A stretch of 64,000 nt of DNA from the NCBI GenBank assembly GCA_032622095.1, contig CP136066.1:232940961-233004960 (forward strand), written 5' to 3'. The stretch is from Siphonodentalium dalli (taxonomy: Eukaryota > Mollusca > Scaphopoda > Gadilida > Siphonodentaliidae). Below are positions 28,901 through 43,900 of this stretch, one piece after another. The notes under the pieces are model-generated. The model was not told the DNA's origin. It did not search any database and saw nothing but the letters and a program-made list of their open reading frames with translations. Within the stretch, counting starts at the first letter, position 1; every line of letters begins with the position of its first letter. The translations under genes and the position numbers were made by a program.

Positions 28901-31900
28901 ACACAATGTTTTCTTTGGAGTGTTACCGTCGATTTAGTTGAGATTTTCGGCGATGTTAGTATTATGCTACATTCTCTCAGTGAGAGCTTTCCGATGAATG
29001 GCAACAAGCCATATTTCTGACTAAATCCTGAAAGTTACCCATAATTCTACTGTGGTTAAGGCGTCGATTATTTAGGGTATTACTGTATTTTCTTTGATCT
29101 TTAATTTTGAAGTTCACAGGAACTAACTTCCCATCTCGACTAACTGTTGGTGCAAGTCACACATAAACATGTTTGTTACTAAATTAAGTGCTTTTAAACC
29201 AGGCTGACATTTCAAGTCATGAAATATTTCCTTTGAGGTTTGGTTGTAAGAATAAATTGTGACAGTACAAATGCATTGGGTCTATGTTTAGTGCTAGCGT
29301 TTTGACCTATTCGTAACGATCCTCTCATATTACAAATGTACTAACAACACGTAGCTTTTAATGACACTTTTGTAATGTGTGACGTCAAAGGAACCTTTCA
29401 TGGCTTTGGAATACAGTACATAGTGTGATGGTACTCAAAAAACTTTTTCTAAAAAAAAATGATGATTTCTTGCCGTTTCATGACTTTATAAACCAAAATA
29501 AGTGATAAAATCATGAGATGACTTTTTGTCATGCATGCAGTAATGCTCTAAATAATCGACTCCTTAACCACAGAGGAATAATATGGCTTGTTGCCATTCA
29601 TCGGACAGCTCTCGCCGAGAGCTTTCCGATGAATGGCAACAAGCCATATTTCCGACTAAATCCTGTTAAATTACCCATCATTCTGATGTGGTTAAGGAGT
29701 CGATTATTTAGAGCATTACTGTAGTTAGGTTACTAGGTGGAGATTGACAAGGTTTAGTGAAAAAAAAATATTTAAAATAAAAGTAAAGGTCATAAAGGTC
29801 GAAAAGTTGGTGTTTGTACGTTTAGTATGGCATGTATGGTTAGCAACTTGCAATCTGATGAAGATCTTATTGACTTTGTCTCTTTTCCTTCTCTGATGAT
29901 TTCATTTATAAATTATGAATTTTAACTTTTGGGTTTTATTAATTGAGATATTTTGGTGCGTACTTTCGAAATTCTTTTCCAAATTTTGTAAAACCGCTCC
30001 GGGCCACTGCTCTCATCCCTAAATTTGTGACAAGTGAATGAGGAATCAGATATCTGCACAAAATTGGGTCACTGTTCCATCATCCCCCCCCCCCCCCCCC
30101 CCCCTATTTTCGTATGCTTTGCAGATTCCCTCTTCTTTCTCTTGTCATCCATACATTTGTGTTATGACTTTTTACTGTCCTCCCGGGATGCTAGGCGTGA
30201 TTTTCGATAACTCTACATGATGTGTTACCTGGTCAGATACCCACTTACCACTTATTTGTTACCTATAAATTGTGAGATGACTTTTTGTCATAGTTAGGCT
30301 ACAAGGTGTGGATTGATAAGGTTTACTGAAAAACAAAATCTAAATAATTTATTTTCATGACATAGTAATGTCAAGTAAATGTATGTGAGATATAACAGAT
30401 TTGTCATGGGTGTGGTGGGGAATATCCACCACATTGATGTATGTAGACACTTTGTAAATTATGTTTTTTAACTCTTTACAGCCGTCAGGGTGAGGCTCTC
30501 TGTGGGTTTAACCTATTAGTTTATGTTTTATAAATCTTTATAGCCGTCTGGGTGAGGCTCCCTGTGGGTTGAACCTATCAGTTTATGTTTTTTAAATCTT
30601 TATAGCTGTCAGCTGAGTGAGGCTCCCTGTGGGTTGAACCTATCAGTTTATGTTTTTTAAATCTTTATAGCTGTCAGCTGAGTGAGGCTCCCTGTGGGTT
30701 GAACCTATCAGTTTATGTTTTTTAACTAGCAGTTAAGGCGAGGCTCGATCCCTGTGGGTTTAACATATAATTTTATGTTCTATAAATCTGTACAGCCGTC
30801 AGGGTGAGGCTCCCTGTGGGTTTAACCTATTAGTTTATGTTTTTTAACTCTTTATAGCCGTCTGGGTGAGGCTCCCTGTGGGTTTAACATATAATTTTAT
30901 GTTTTATAAATCTTTATAGCCGTCTGGGTGAGGCTCCCTGTGGGTTTAACATATAATTTTATGTTTTATAAATCTTTATAGCTGTCAGGGCAGCAGCTGG
31001 ACATTTCTACCTCAATGAAAATAAGAAAGAACCCTCAACTAGTCTCAACGTTTCTGGAACCAATCTTATATACCTCGATGACGAACATAATGGCACTGAA
31101 ACAATATCAGCTCTCGGCCCTACAACCGAGACTCTCCACATAGTGGTATGTTATATTTAACTTATATACCTCGATGACGAACATAATGGCACTGAAACAA
31201 TATCAGCTCTCGGCCCTACAACCGAGACTCTCCACATAGTGGTATGTTATATATAACTTATATACCTCGATGACGAACATAATGGCACTGAAACAATATC
31301 AGCTCTCGGCCCTACAACCGAGACTCTCCACATAGTGGTATGTTATATTTAACTTATATACCTCGATGACGAACATAATGGCACTGAAACAATATCAGCT
31401 CTCGGCCCTACAACCGAGACTCTCCACATAGTGGTATGTTATATTTAACTTATATACCTCGATGACGAACATAATGGCACCGAAACGATATCAGCTCTCG
31501 GCCCTACAACCGAGACTCTCCACATAGTGGTATGTTATATTTAACTTATATACCTCGATGACGAACATAATGGCACTGAAACAATATCAGCTCTCGGCCC
31601 TACAACCGAGACTCTCCACATAGTGGTATGTTATATATAACTTATATACCTCGATGACGAACATAACGGCACCGAAACGATATCAGCTCTCGGCCCTACA
31701 ACCGAGACTCTCCACATAGTGGTATGTTATATTTAACTTATATACCTCGATGACGAACATAACGGCACCGAAACGATATCAGCTCTCGGCCCTACAACCG
31801 AGACTCTCCACATAGTGGTATGTTATATTTAACTTATATACCTCGATGACGAACATAACGGCACCGAAACGATATCAGCTCTCGGCCCTACAACCGAGAC

Positions 31901-34900
31901 TCTCCACATAGTGGTATGTTATATATAACTTATATACCTCGATGACGAACATAACGGCACCGAAACGATATCAGCTCTCGGCCCTACAACCGAGACTCTC
32001 CACATAGTGGTAAGTTATATTTAACTTATATACCTCGATGACGAACATAACGGCACTGAAACGATATCAGCTCTCGGCTCTACAACCGAGACTCTCCACA
32101 TAGTGGTAAGTTATATTTAACTTATATACCTCGATGACGAACATAACGGCACTGAAACGATATCAGCTCTCGGCTCTACAATCGAGACTCTCCACATAGT
32201 GGTATGTTATATTTAACTTATATACCTCGATGACGAACATAATGTCACTGAAACGATATCAGCTCTCGGCCCTACAACCGAGACTCTCCACATAGTGGTA
32301 TGTTATATTTAACTTATATACCTCGATGACGAACATAATGGCACTGAAACGATATCAGCTCTCGGCCCTACAACCGAGACTCTCCACATAGTGGTATGTT
32401 ATATATAACTTATATACCTCGATGACGAACATAATGGCACTGAAACGATATCAGCTCTCGGCCCTACAACCGAGACTCTCCACATAGTGGTATGTTATAT
32501 TTAACTTATATACCTCGATGACGAACATAATGGCACTGAAACGATATCAGCTCTCGGCCCTACAACCGAGACTCTCCACATAGTGGTATGTTATATATAA
32601 CTTATATACCTCGATGACGAACATAATGGCACTGAAACGATATCAGCTCTCGGCCCTACAACCGAGACTCTCCACATAGTGGTATGTTATATTTAACTTA
32701 TATACCTCGATGACGAACATAATGGCACTGAAACGATATCAGCTCTCGGCCCTACAACCGAGACTCTCCACATAGTGGTATGTTATATTTAACTTATATA
32801 CCTCGATGACGAACATAATGGCACCGAAACGATATCAGCTCTCGGCCCTACAACCGAGACTCTCCACATAGTGGTATGTTATATTTAACTTATATACCTC
32901 GATGACGAACATAATGACACCGAAACGATATCAGCTCTCGGCCCTACAACCGAGACTCTCCACATAGTGGTATGTTATATTTAACTTATATACCTCGATG
33001 ACGAACATAATGGCACTGAAACGATATCAGCTCTCGGCCCTACAACCGAGACTCTCCACATAGTGGTAAGTTATATTTAACTTATATACCTCGATGACGA
33101 ACATAATGGCACCGAAACGATATCAGCTCTCGGCCCTACAACCGAGACTCTCCACATAGTGGTAAGTTATATTTAACTTATATACCTCGATGACGAACAT
33201 AATGGCACCGAAACGATATCAGCTCTCGGCCCTACAACCGAGACTCTCCACATAGTGGTATGTTATATTTAACTTATATACCTCGATGACGAACATAATG
33301 GCACCGAAACGATATCAGCTCTCGGCCCTACAACCGAGACTCTCCACATAGTGGTAAGTTATATTTAACTTATATACCTCGATGACGAACATAATGGCAC
33401 TGAAACGATATCAGCTCTCGGCCCTACAACAGAGACTCTCCACATAGTGGTATGTTATATATAACTTATATACCTCGATGACGAACATAACGGCACTGAA
33501 ACGATATCAGCTCTCGGCCCTACAACCGAGACTCTCCACATAGTGGTATGTTATATTTAACTTATATACCTCGATGACGAACATAATGGCACTGAAACGA
33601 TATCAGCTCTCGGCCCTACAACCGAGACTCTCCATGTAGTGGTAAGTTATATTTAACTTATATACCTCGATGACGAACATAATGACGAACATAATGGCAC
33701 TGAAACGATATCAGCTCTCGGCCCTACAACCGAGACTCTCCACATAGTGGTATGTTATATTTAACTTATATACCTCGATGACGAACATAATGGCACCGAA
33801 ACGATATCAGCTCTCGGCCCTACAACCGAGACTCTCCACATAGTGGTATGTTATATTTAACTTATATACCTCGATGACGAACATAATGACGAACATAATG
33901 GCACCGAAACGATATCAGCTCTCGGCCCTACAACCGAGACTCTCCACATAGTGGTATGTTATATTTAACTTATATACCTCGATGACGAACATAATGGCAC
34001 CGAAACGATATCAGCTCTCGGCCCTACAACAGAGACTCTCCACATAGTGGTATGTTATATTTAACTTATATACCTCGATGACGAACATAACGGCACTGAA
34101 ACGATATCAGCTCTCGGCCCTACAACCGAGACTCTCCACATAGTGGTATGTTATATTTAACTTATATACCTCGATGACGAACATAATGGCACCGAAACGA
34201 TATCAGCTCTCGGCCCTACAACCGAGACTCTCCACATAGTGGTATGTTATATATAACTTATATACCTCGATGACGAACATAATGGCACCGAAACGATATC
34301 AGCTCTCGGCCCTACAACCGAGACTCTCCACATAGTGGTAAGTTATATTTAACTTATATACCTCGATGACGAACATAATGGCACCGAAACGATATCAGCT
34401 CTCGGCCCTACAACCGAGACTCTCCACATAGTGGTAAGTTATATTTAACTTATATACCTCGATGACGAACATAATGGCACTGAAACGATATCAGCTCTCG
34501 GCCCTACAACCGAGACTCTCCACATAGTGGTATGTTATATTTAACTTATATACCTCGATGACGAACATAATGGCACTGAAACGATATCAGCTCTCGGCCC
34601 TACAACCGAGACTCTCCACATAGTGGTATGTTATATTTAACTTATATACCTCGATGACGAACATTATGGCACTGAAACGATATCAGCTCTCGGCCCTACA
34701 ACCGAGACTCTCCACATAGTGGTATGTTATATTTAACTTATATACCTCGATGACGAACATAACGGCACCGAAACGATATCAGATCTCGGCCCTACAACGG
34801 AGACTCTCCACATAGTGGTATGTTATATTTAACTTATATACCTCGATGACGAACATAATGGCACTGAAACGATATCAGCTCTCGGCCCTACAACCGAGAC

Positions 34901-37900
34901 CCTCCACATAGTGGTATGTTATATTTAACTTATATACCTCGATGACGAACATAATGGCACTGAAACGATATCAGCTCTCGGCCCTACAACCGAGACTCTC
35001 CACATAGTGGTATGTTATATTTAACTTATATACCTCGATGACGAACATAATGGCACCGAAACGATATCAGCTCTCGGCCCTACAACGGAGACTCTCCACA
35101 TAGTGGTATGTTATATTTAACTTATATACCTCGATGACGAACATAATGGCACCGAAACGATATCAGCTCTCGGCCCTACAACCGAGACTCTCCACATAGT
35201 GGTATGTTATATTTAACTTATATACCTCGATGACGAACATAATGGCACTGAAACGATATCAGCTCTCGGCCCTACAACCGAGACTCTCCACATAGTGGTA
35301 TGTTATATTTAACTTATATACCTCGATGACGAACATAATGGCACCGAAACGATATCAGCTCTCGGCCCTACAACCGAGACTCTCCACATAGTGGTATGTT
35401 ATATTTAACTTATATACCTCGATGACGAACATAACGGCACTGAAACGATATCAGCTCTCGGCCCTACAACCGAGACTCTCCACATAGTGGTATGTTATAT
35501 TTAACTTATACACCTCGATGACGAACATAACGGCACCGAAACGATATCAGCTCTCGGCCCTACAACCGAGACTCTCCATGTAGTGGTATGTTATATTTAA
35601 CTTATATACCTCGATGACGAACATAACGGCACCGAAACAATATCAGCTCTCGGCCCTACAACCGAGACTCTCCACATAGTGGTATGTTATATTTAACTTA
35701 TATACCTCGATGACGAACATAACGGCACCGAAACGATATCAGCTCTCGGCCCTACAACGGAGACTCTCCACATAGTGGTATGTTATATTTAACTTATATA
35801 TATATATGACGAACATAACGGCACTGAAACGATATCAGCTCTCGGCCCTACAACCGAGACTCTCCACATAGTGGTATGTTATATTTAACTTATATACCTC
35901 GATGACGAACATAATGGCACTGAAACGATATCAGCTCTCGGCCCTACAACAGAGACTCTCCACATAGTGGTATATTATATTTAACTTATATACCTTGATA
36001 CATAATGGCCCTGAAACGATATCAGCTCTCGGCCCTACAACAGAGACTCTCCACATAGTGGTATGTTATATTTAACTTATATACCTCGATGACGAACATA
36101 ATGGCACTGAAACGATATCAGCTCTCGGCCCTACAACAGAGACTCTCCACATAGTGGTATATTATATTTAACTTATATACCTCGATACATAATGGCACTG
36201 AAACGATATCAGCTCTCGGCCCTACAACCGAGACTCTCCACATAGTGGTATGTTATATTTAACTTATATACCTCGATGACGAACATAATGGCACTGAAAC
36301 AATATCAGCTCTCGGCCCTACAACAGAGACCCTCCACATAGTGGTATGTTATATTTAACTTATATACCTCGATGACGAACATAATGGCACTGAAACGATA
36401 TCGGCTCTCGGCCCTACAACAGAGACTCTCCACATAGTGTTATATTATATTTAACTTATATACCTCGATACATAATGGCACTGAAACGATTTCAGCTCTC
36501 GGCTCTACAATCGAGACTCTCCACTTAGTGGTATGTTATATTTAACTTATATACCTCGATGACGAACATAATGGCACCGAAACGATATCAGCTGTCTCCA
36601 CGTAGTGGTATGTTATTCTACCCCGAAAAATTTGAGGACTATTATAATCAGCATCGCCTCTGCGTGCATCCATTCATCCTAAGACGAGGCCAAGTTTGAA
36701 TGTGGTCATGGTCCAATGATTTTTGATGGAGTTATGCCCCTTTTTGTCCCCCGAAAAAATTTGAAGGACTATTATAATCAGCATGTTCATCCATGTGTGT
36801 AGCCGTCCGTCCATCCTTGTTCGCATGATAACTTGAGCAATATTCAACAGAATTTCTTGATATCTGGTATGCGGTTCACATTTGAGAAGTTCTATTTTAT
36901 CCCATTTAGAAATAACATTTGTGTTTTCTCAATGAAAAATTGAGCATTCTTCAAAAGAATCTCTTGATATTTGGTATGTAGTTCACCTTTGAGAACATGC
37001 AGGTCATCGTCTAGTTTGAGTCAAATTTTGCCAGAACTTGAATAGCTGTGCAGGGTAGAATTACTAAATTCACCCTCTGGGAACCTCATTCTGCAAATGA
37101 CAGACACACTATTTACAGGCTTGACTAATAGCTAAGGCCAAACAATAATATATTTCATAATCCAGTTGTTGGATTTAACCCTTTACCCAACAGAAGGGCC
37201 CTGTGCCAATGCATTCTCTTATATATGCGAGTCGACCATAGGTCGCCTCGCATATATAAGAGAATGCATTGGCTTAACACATTAAACATTATAAAATTGT
37301 TAAAGAATGTAAGAAAAAATGGTAAAAAGTGTTAAAAAAATATTTTGTTTAGGCCAATGCATTCTCTTATATATGCGAGGCGACCTATGGTCGACTCGCA
37401 TATATAAGAGAATGCATTGGCACAGGGCATAACTGTAACTATCACAATGTGGTCAAGGAGCCGGTTCCAATGATATCCATATTTGTATGGTTTTATTGAG
37501 ACAGACCCAAGATAATTTAGGCTGTTGAAGCTTTATTTGGCCGTTTTTGGCCGGTTTGTTGGTTAAAGGGTTAACCACATAAATAGAGGATATCTCATGA
37601 GTGATGACAAAACAAAATTAATTTCCACGAATGAGATAATTACTGTATCCAACCAAAAAGTGGAGATATTCCGTTTATTATATGCTCTGCTCAGTTGGCC
37701 CATTTCTGAACTCGAAAGAAGAGTATAAAAGTACAAAGTGAGCTTAGTGGTTAAATTATGTTAACTCATCTAGTGCCGAATCACTTTAAAATTTGAGCGT
37801 GGATGGATACGAGTGAGATACCGATATCTGACTAGACGGATAACCATTTTATCTGATACAAAAAATACTACTTTTTGATAGCTTATCATATAATAAACCA

Positions 37901-40900
37901 TTGAATGGAATTAAATTGAATTATATTATACAGTAATGCTCTCAATAATCGACTCCTTAACCACAGCAGAATTATGGGTAACTTTTCAGGATTTAGACGG
38001 AAATATGGCTTGTTGCCATTCATCGGAAAGCTCTCATATTTCCGACTAAATCCTGAAAAGTTACCCATAATTCTGCTGTGGTTAAGGAGTCAATTATTTA
38101 GAGTATTACTGTATATTCACACTTCTATGTCCACTCCTTTCAGCTTATGTATAAAGGAGTGAATCCTGGATTTAAATATGAATATTCGATATTGGAAAGT
38201 CGAGCGATACGAAAACCCTCAAAAAAAGAACGGCGAAAAAATGAGGCGACTTCACCACGCAGACGTTATCCGAGTGCCGCCAGCGAGACGAGCTCTGTGG
38301 AAGAGGTACGCTACCATTGGATTGTGGGACAGTGGTCTGGATGTAACTCTGTGTGTGGGGAAGGTAAATTACAGTAATGCTTTAAGTAATCTACTCCTTA
38401 ACCACAGCAGAATTATGGGTAACTCTTCAGGATTTAGTCGGAAATATGGCTTGTTGCCATTCATCGGAAAGCTTAAAGACATATTATGGACTTGTTCTCA
38501 TGCATGACACTGATAATGCCAACTGGAGGAATGTAGCATTCTACTAACATCGCCGAAAATCTCAGGCATATCGACCGTACCACTCCATAAAAACTATCAT
38601 CTGAACTACGCTCAATTGTAAATATTTACTTCTCGAATTGGGATGCAACTATAGGAGATAAACCAATTAAAACGATTTCGCCATCGAAAGTCACTGCAAT
38701 TAATTAATATATAAAAATGACGGTATGTGCAGTCAATTTGTGCATAATAATTGTAAAAATACCTACTTTGAGCAATATTTCTATTTTATCACCCTATCGG
38801 GAGTGTTTCACATCACTTTAATTATTCCCAAAATCTGAAGTAGATTATTTTGTAGGAAGCAAGCCTTGAAATAGTGTGCCTGTCATTTGCAGAATGAGGT
38901 CCTCAGAGAGTGACTTTAGTGATACTATCCCACACAGTGGGCTAGCATCACCAAATTCACCCTCTGGAGACCTCGTTCTGCTTATGCCTCATCTTCTGGG
39001 AAGTATCTATAGATTCAGTCAGCTGAAATTCTTTCAAAACTCTTAAATCCGACTAAAGAACTTAATACCTGACTAATATGTGAATATGTTAAAGGTACTC
39101 AATCCGATTCGATGGTCCCCATATCATCAGATTTGTTGAAAAACCACTTCAGTTATCAGAATCGATTAATTGCCAAAAAATAATGCTAATCACAGTCAAC
39201 TATAGTATAAAATTGCCCAAAACATATTATTTGTCATCCTTTTGGTTCAACAAAATTTTGCCGGTTTGTCAATAATCTGACACCCAAAAGCCAATTGATT
39301 TTAGAGTTATCCATCTTCATCTGCATCAGGCCACTAAAATGTACCGGTAGTGAAAAATAACAGATTTCAAAAATCGATATCTGATTACTGAGCTTTGATG
39401 GGTTGGTTCCTTGACTCAAATCAAATATTTTTTAGCCCCGAAGCCAAGGAAATAGTAATTTGTGAGCGTTAATTCAGATTACGCATATTTAAGGCTTGTA
39501 CATTAATGCTCTAAGTAATCGACTCCTTAACCACAGCAGAATTATGGGTAACTTTTCAGGATTTAGTCGGAAATATGGCTTGTTGCCATTCATTGGAAAG
39601 CTCTCACCAAACTGCTAATTGATCATTCGTAGAATTTAATGTGGAAATGGTATACAAAGGCTTTCAACGCATTCAACAATGTTTAACTCTGATGACTTTC
39701 TTATATTATTTCCATGCTTTTATTTATTTTTACTATAATATGTTGGTGGATACCATTGTATATTTGTATTCACAAATTTATATTTGAATTAACAGATTTA
39801 TGGTTTGCTGAATAAACAGGACAATAAGTCTCAAATTAACATCGGTTTTAATTACTTTTTCCCTTCTGTTCAGTTTCTAATTTGCTGAAGATAAAATTAA
39901 TAATCGAGGTGACTAAACTTCAAATGGGGAACTTCAATCTGATCCTTAAGGTCTCCCCAAGCAGTTGAGGCCTAACCAGACGGTGAATTTGGTGATGCTA
40001 GCCCACCAAGCAGGATAGCGTCACTCAATTCACCCTCTGGGGACCTCATTCTGAACATGTCAGACACACTATATCCAGGCTTGGTCAGATGCAAACTCAA
40101 TGCAGCGCACTCTACGTTATCACTGCGATATAGCACTGCCACAAGGATGGTACTTAGCGGACCGATACATCTATTTTAATATATTGTCGGAACTATATTT
40201 AGTCACCTATTATCTTATTTTGACACCAAAAGTTTGTAATAATGGTAATTCTTTCGGTATTGATAAGAACAAAATGAACTGAGCCAGACATAGACAATTT
40301 TAATCCTAAAACATAAGAACTGAGAACACGTAAGAAATCCTTACCAAATGTACTTATGGCAGTTGTATCTCAGCGGAGCGATGGGAGATAACTCTGCCTG
40401 AAGTTTGGGTCAGATGTTCCTGTTTATAAGCTTTTTCGCCTAAGAGGCCCGAAATATAAATTTTTACCACCACCATCGGACGGTTTTATGGCTTCTCTGT
40501 TTGCGTAATAGCATCACTTATTGAGTTCTATATTGATTAAAGGTACGGTTGGCCTTGGCGGTGGGTATCCTGTGAAAATATTTCCAACTGTCAAAAACCG
40601 CCACAAACAGAAAGAACATCAAAATGTAGACAGACTTTGTCCGTATACAAATAAGAAATATCGCATAAACAGTATGTTATTGTCATATGGTTGACCATTG
40701 TTATGTAAACAAAAGCATAAAAAGTTACTTTTCTGGTGTTTGTTTATATTATGATGGTAAACATAAAGAGTGTTCTTTGTGGGTGAATTCCTGATATGGA
40801 ACTAATAAAGAGCGTTTATGCCATTTGTGTGTGATTAGCCAGTAGCATTGTGCTGTCTTCTGTAACACAATCAGGCTCTTGCTTAGGTAAAATATAGTAG

Positions 40901-43900
40901 GTCTTTATGATAACATGCTGTTTACGCGATGGTCATGGTATATATGAACGAAACTGTATGCGTTTTACTGTTTTTTCTGTTTACGGTGATTGGAACAAAT
41001 ATGAATATTTTTGACAACTAAGGCCTCACGTGCCTTTAATGTAAGAAGTATAACTCTATTTTCAACAATCCTAATTGTTCACAAAACATTTGACATCTTG
41101 CAGCCCACATTTAAATGGGAGTGAATAGTGGGTGCATACAGTCTTCCATCCACCATGCGTCTGTCTTACCATAAATATATATTGAAGGATATTTGGTATG
41201 GTTGTCCATAAGCCTGGATATAGTGTATCTGACATTTGCAGAATGAGGTCCCCAGAGGGTGAATTTAGTGGTGCTATCCCACACAGAACCTCATTCTTCT
41301 TTGGCCTCAACTGCTATGGGAGACCTATGACCAGATTGAACTTCCACACTTGAAGTTTGTGATCATCACCCATTAGTTACCTCGATTGTTCAATTTATCC
41401 ACTGCAAATTAGGGGATATAGATGCTGAACAGAAGGGAAAAAGTAACTAACAACAATGTTAATTTGGGACTATAGATTATAGATACTTGCTAGAAGATGA
41501 GAACTAAGCAGAATGAGGGTAAATTTGATGATGCTAGCCATCTGTTATGACTGTGAGGGATAGCATCACTAAATTCACCCTCTATGGTAGACTCCGATGA
41601 ATCGAGCATTTGTGGCTCGAATCGAGTCAGGTCAATGATTTCATATCAAATCAAATCTCGAATCATCGGTAATTAAAATCCTAACAATAAGTTTTGAGCA
41701 GATACTTACATCAACACGTCCTTCACATTTGAGAGAAATTTTCCGACAAAGGAAGCTACTCATGTTTTATCCAGCATATTTTGACGAATTACGTACATTG
41801 GAATTCTTGTACCAGGCAAATTCTTCATTCCTGACCAGGATATGTATGTTAGGTATACAACTGCCCGGGAGATATTATGTTATTATTATGTCTGTCTGTC
41901 CGTCAATTATGTCCGTCCGTTATTATGTCTGTCTGTCCACCATTCGCTTTTTTCATTTCCAGATGATAACTTTAGTAAGTCTGAACTGAATGGAATGAAA
42001 TTTGGTCCGTGAAATTACTAGCACAAAATACAGGTAAAATTCCAATTTGGGTTCCACCCACCAATTTTCACCAGAGTCATGCCCATTTTGTTGGAATTTG
42101 CACTCAATTTTCGTTTCAGGATGATAACTTTAGAAAGTCTGAACTGAATGGAATGAAATTTGGATTGTGTGTTTACTAGTCCAAAGTAAAGGTCATGTTT
42201 GAATTTGGGTTCTCCTGCCAATTTTTGCCAGAGTTATGGCCCTTTGTTGGAATTACTACAAGTTTTGTCACATCATAGATGTACCTTGGATGCTTCTGAA
42301 GCATTGAACAGAAGATTTCAGTTATCTGTTCAGTAAGAGTTTATCTTCTCATCCTTCTTTGAGAGACTCAGCAGACGCATAAGGTCTTGTCTTTTTTTAG
42401 TTAGGTCTTCGCAGCTGAGAACTCTAGTTTTGCCTTTTAATAGCCTTTTTTATTTTAAGATATGGTCTTTTAAATCCCAGTCATTGAAGCGAACAATAAC
42501 ATTAACCCTTTGAGTGCCAGGTCCGATTTTTTGTATCAACCCATATACCCTGTGCCAATGCATTCTCTTATATATGCGAGTCGAACATAGGTCGCCTCGC
42601 ATATATAAGAGAATGCATTGGCCTAACAATTTTTCATCATTTGTTATTATTTTTTACAATTTTAATAATTTTTTATTATATTCTTTAACAGGCTTATTTT
42701 GTAGGTTTAGGGCCAGGGAATCTTACGTTTTTCATGGGCATCAAAATTATTACTATGAATACTTGGTGATAGTTTTGAGTTATAACATGCCCTATAGCAT
42801 GCTTAAGCATACCCAAAAATAATTCAACCAAAAAAAAAAATTAGAGCCGATTTTACAGAACGTAAATTACGGCCGATGAGATCGGCCCGTGGCACTCAAA
42901 GGGTTAATGACCTTATCATCTGTTTATTTTTTTATAAACAAAGAATAACAAAGGAGAAAAGACAAAAAACACGCAATCGTTCATGCTCTTAATCCAGGAC
43001 ACGGGAAGAGCGGAGTGACATGTCTTTCGGAAATATTTAAAGGCACATATTGTGTTGGGACAATTTTTTCAAGCACCGTTCAACTTAACAGCAAGACGAA
43101 GCATTGATACTAGTTACTACCTTGATTGACACATATCTTTGACCGAAAATTAGCTTTCTTTAGCTGCAATAATGGTGATAGAAACAATATACTAATTTTT
43201 TCCCCTTCAGAATAACTTTAAATGTCCCGTATTAAAATAGCTAAAGTGGTTGATGTAATATTTAAGGTTTGCATCTGTTGATGTGACAAAACTCGTAGTA
43301 ATTCCAACAAAGGGCCATAACTACGGGTGTATTTTACCACACCCTAGCGATGCTCTTGTTATATTTATAAGGGAAGAGAACAAGAACTGTAGCTTGTATT
43401 GACCGGCTGCGAAACATCTACCTCATTGGAGAAGATAAAGAGCGATGTAACGTTAAGACGATGCCGAAACAGACACAGACATGTCACAACCATCCGTGCG
43501 ATGAGGGGCAGCGTGTTGCCAAGAACAATGATCGGAGTAGCATGTAAGAAACCATTGAAAAACAACTACTATTCTTCTTCATATTATGCAGCATTAAAAG
43601 ACCCTGTGCCAATGCACTATAGGTCGTCTTGCATATATAAGAGAATACATTGGCCTAACAAGTTTGTTTACTGAGAACAATACAAACGTTCCTTCGTTTC
43701 GAAGTTAAAAACAGGATTCATAATAAGTTTGTTATTGGTGCCAGGAAGAGCTGGAGCTTAGAGATTATTTAATATTTCCAAGCTCTACAATTTCCTTTTT
43801 TGGCCATGATTATAATCCAGGGCCAGCGAGCAGTGTTCACACTGGGCCGAAAAATATTTTGGCCAATTCTGATTTAAATCCTCATTTTATGAATATTTTT

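Noticed and set aside
31146-36612. Dozens of alternative exons encoding spacer sequence
   Set aside because: Copies lack an acceptor and carry TAA in frame on read-through, so they cannot be cassette exons.
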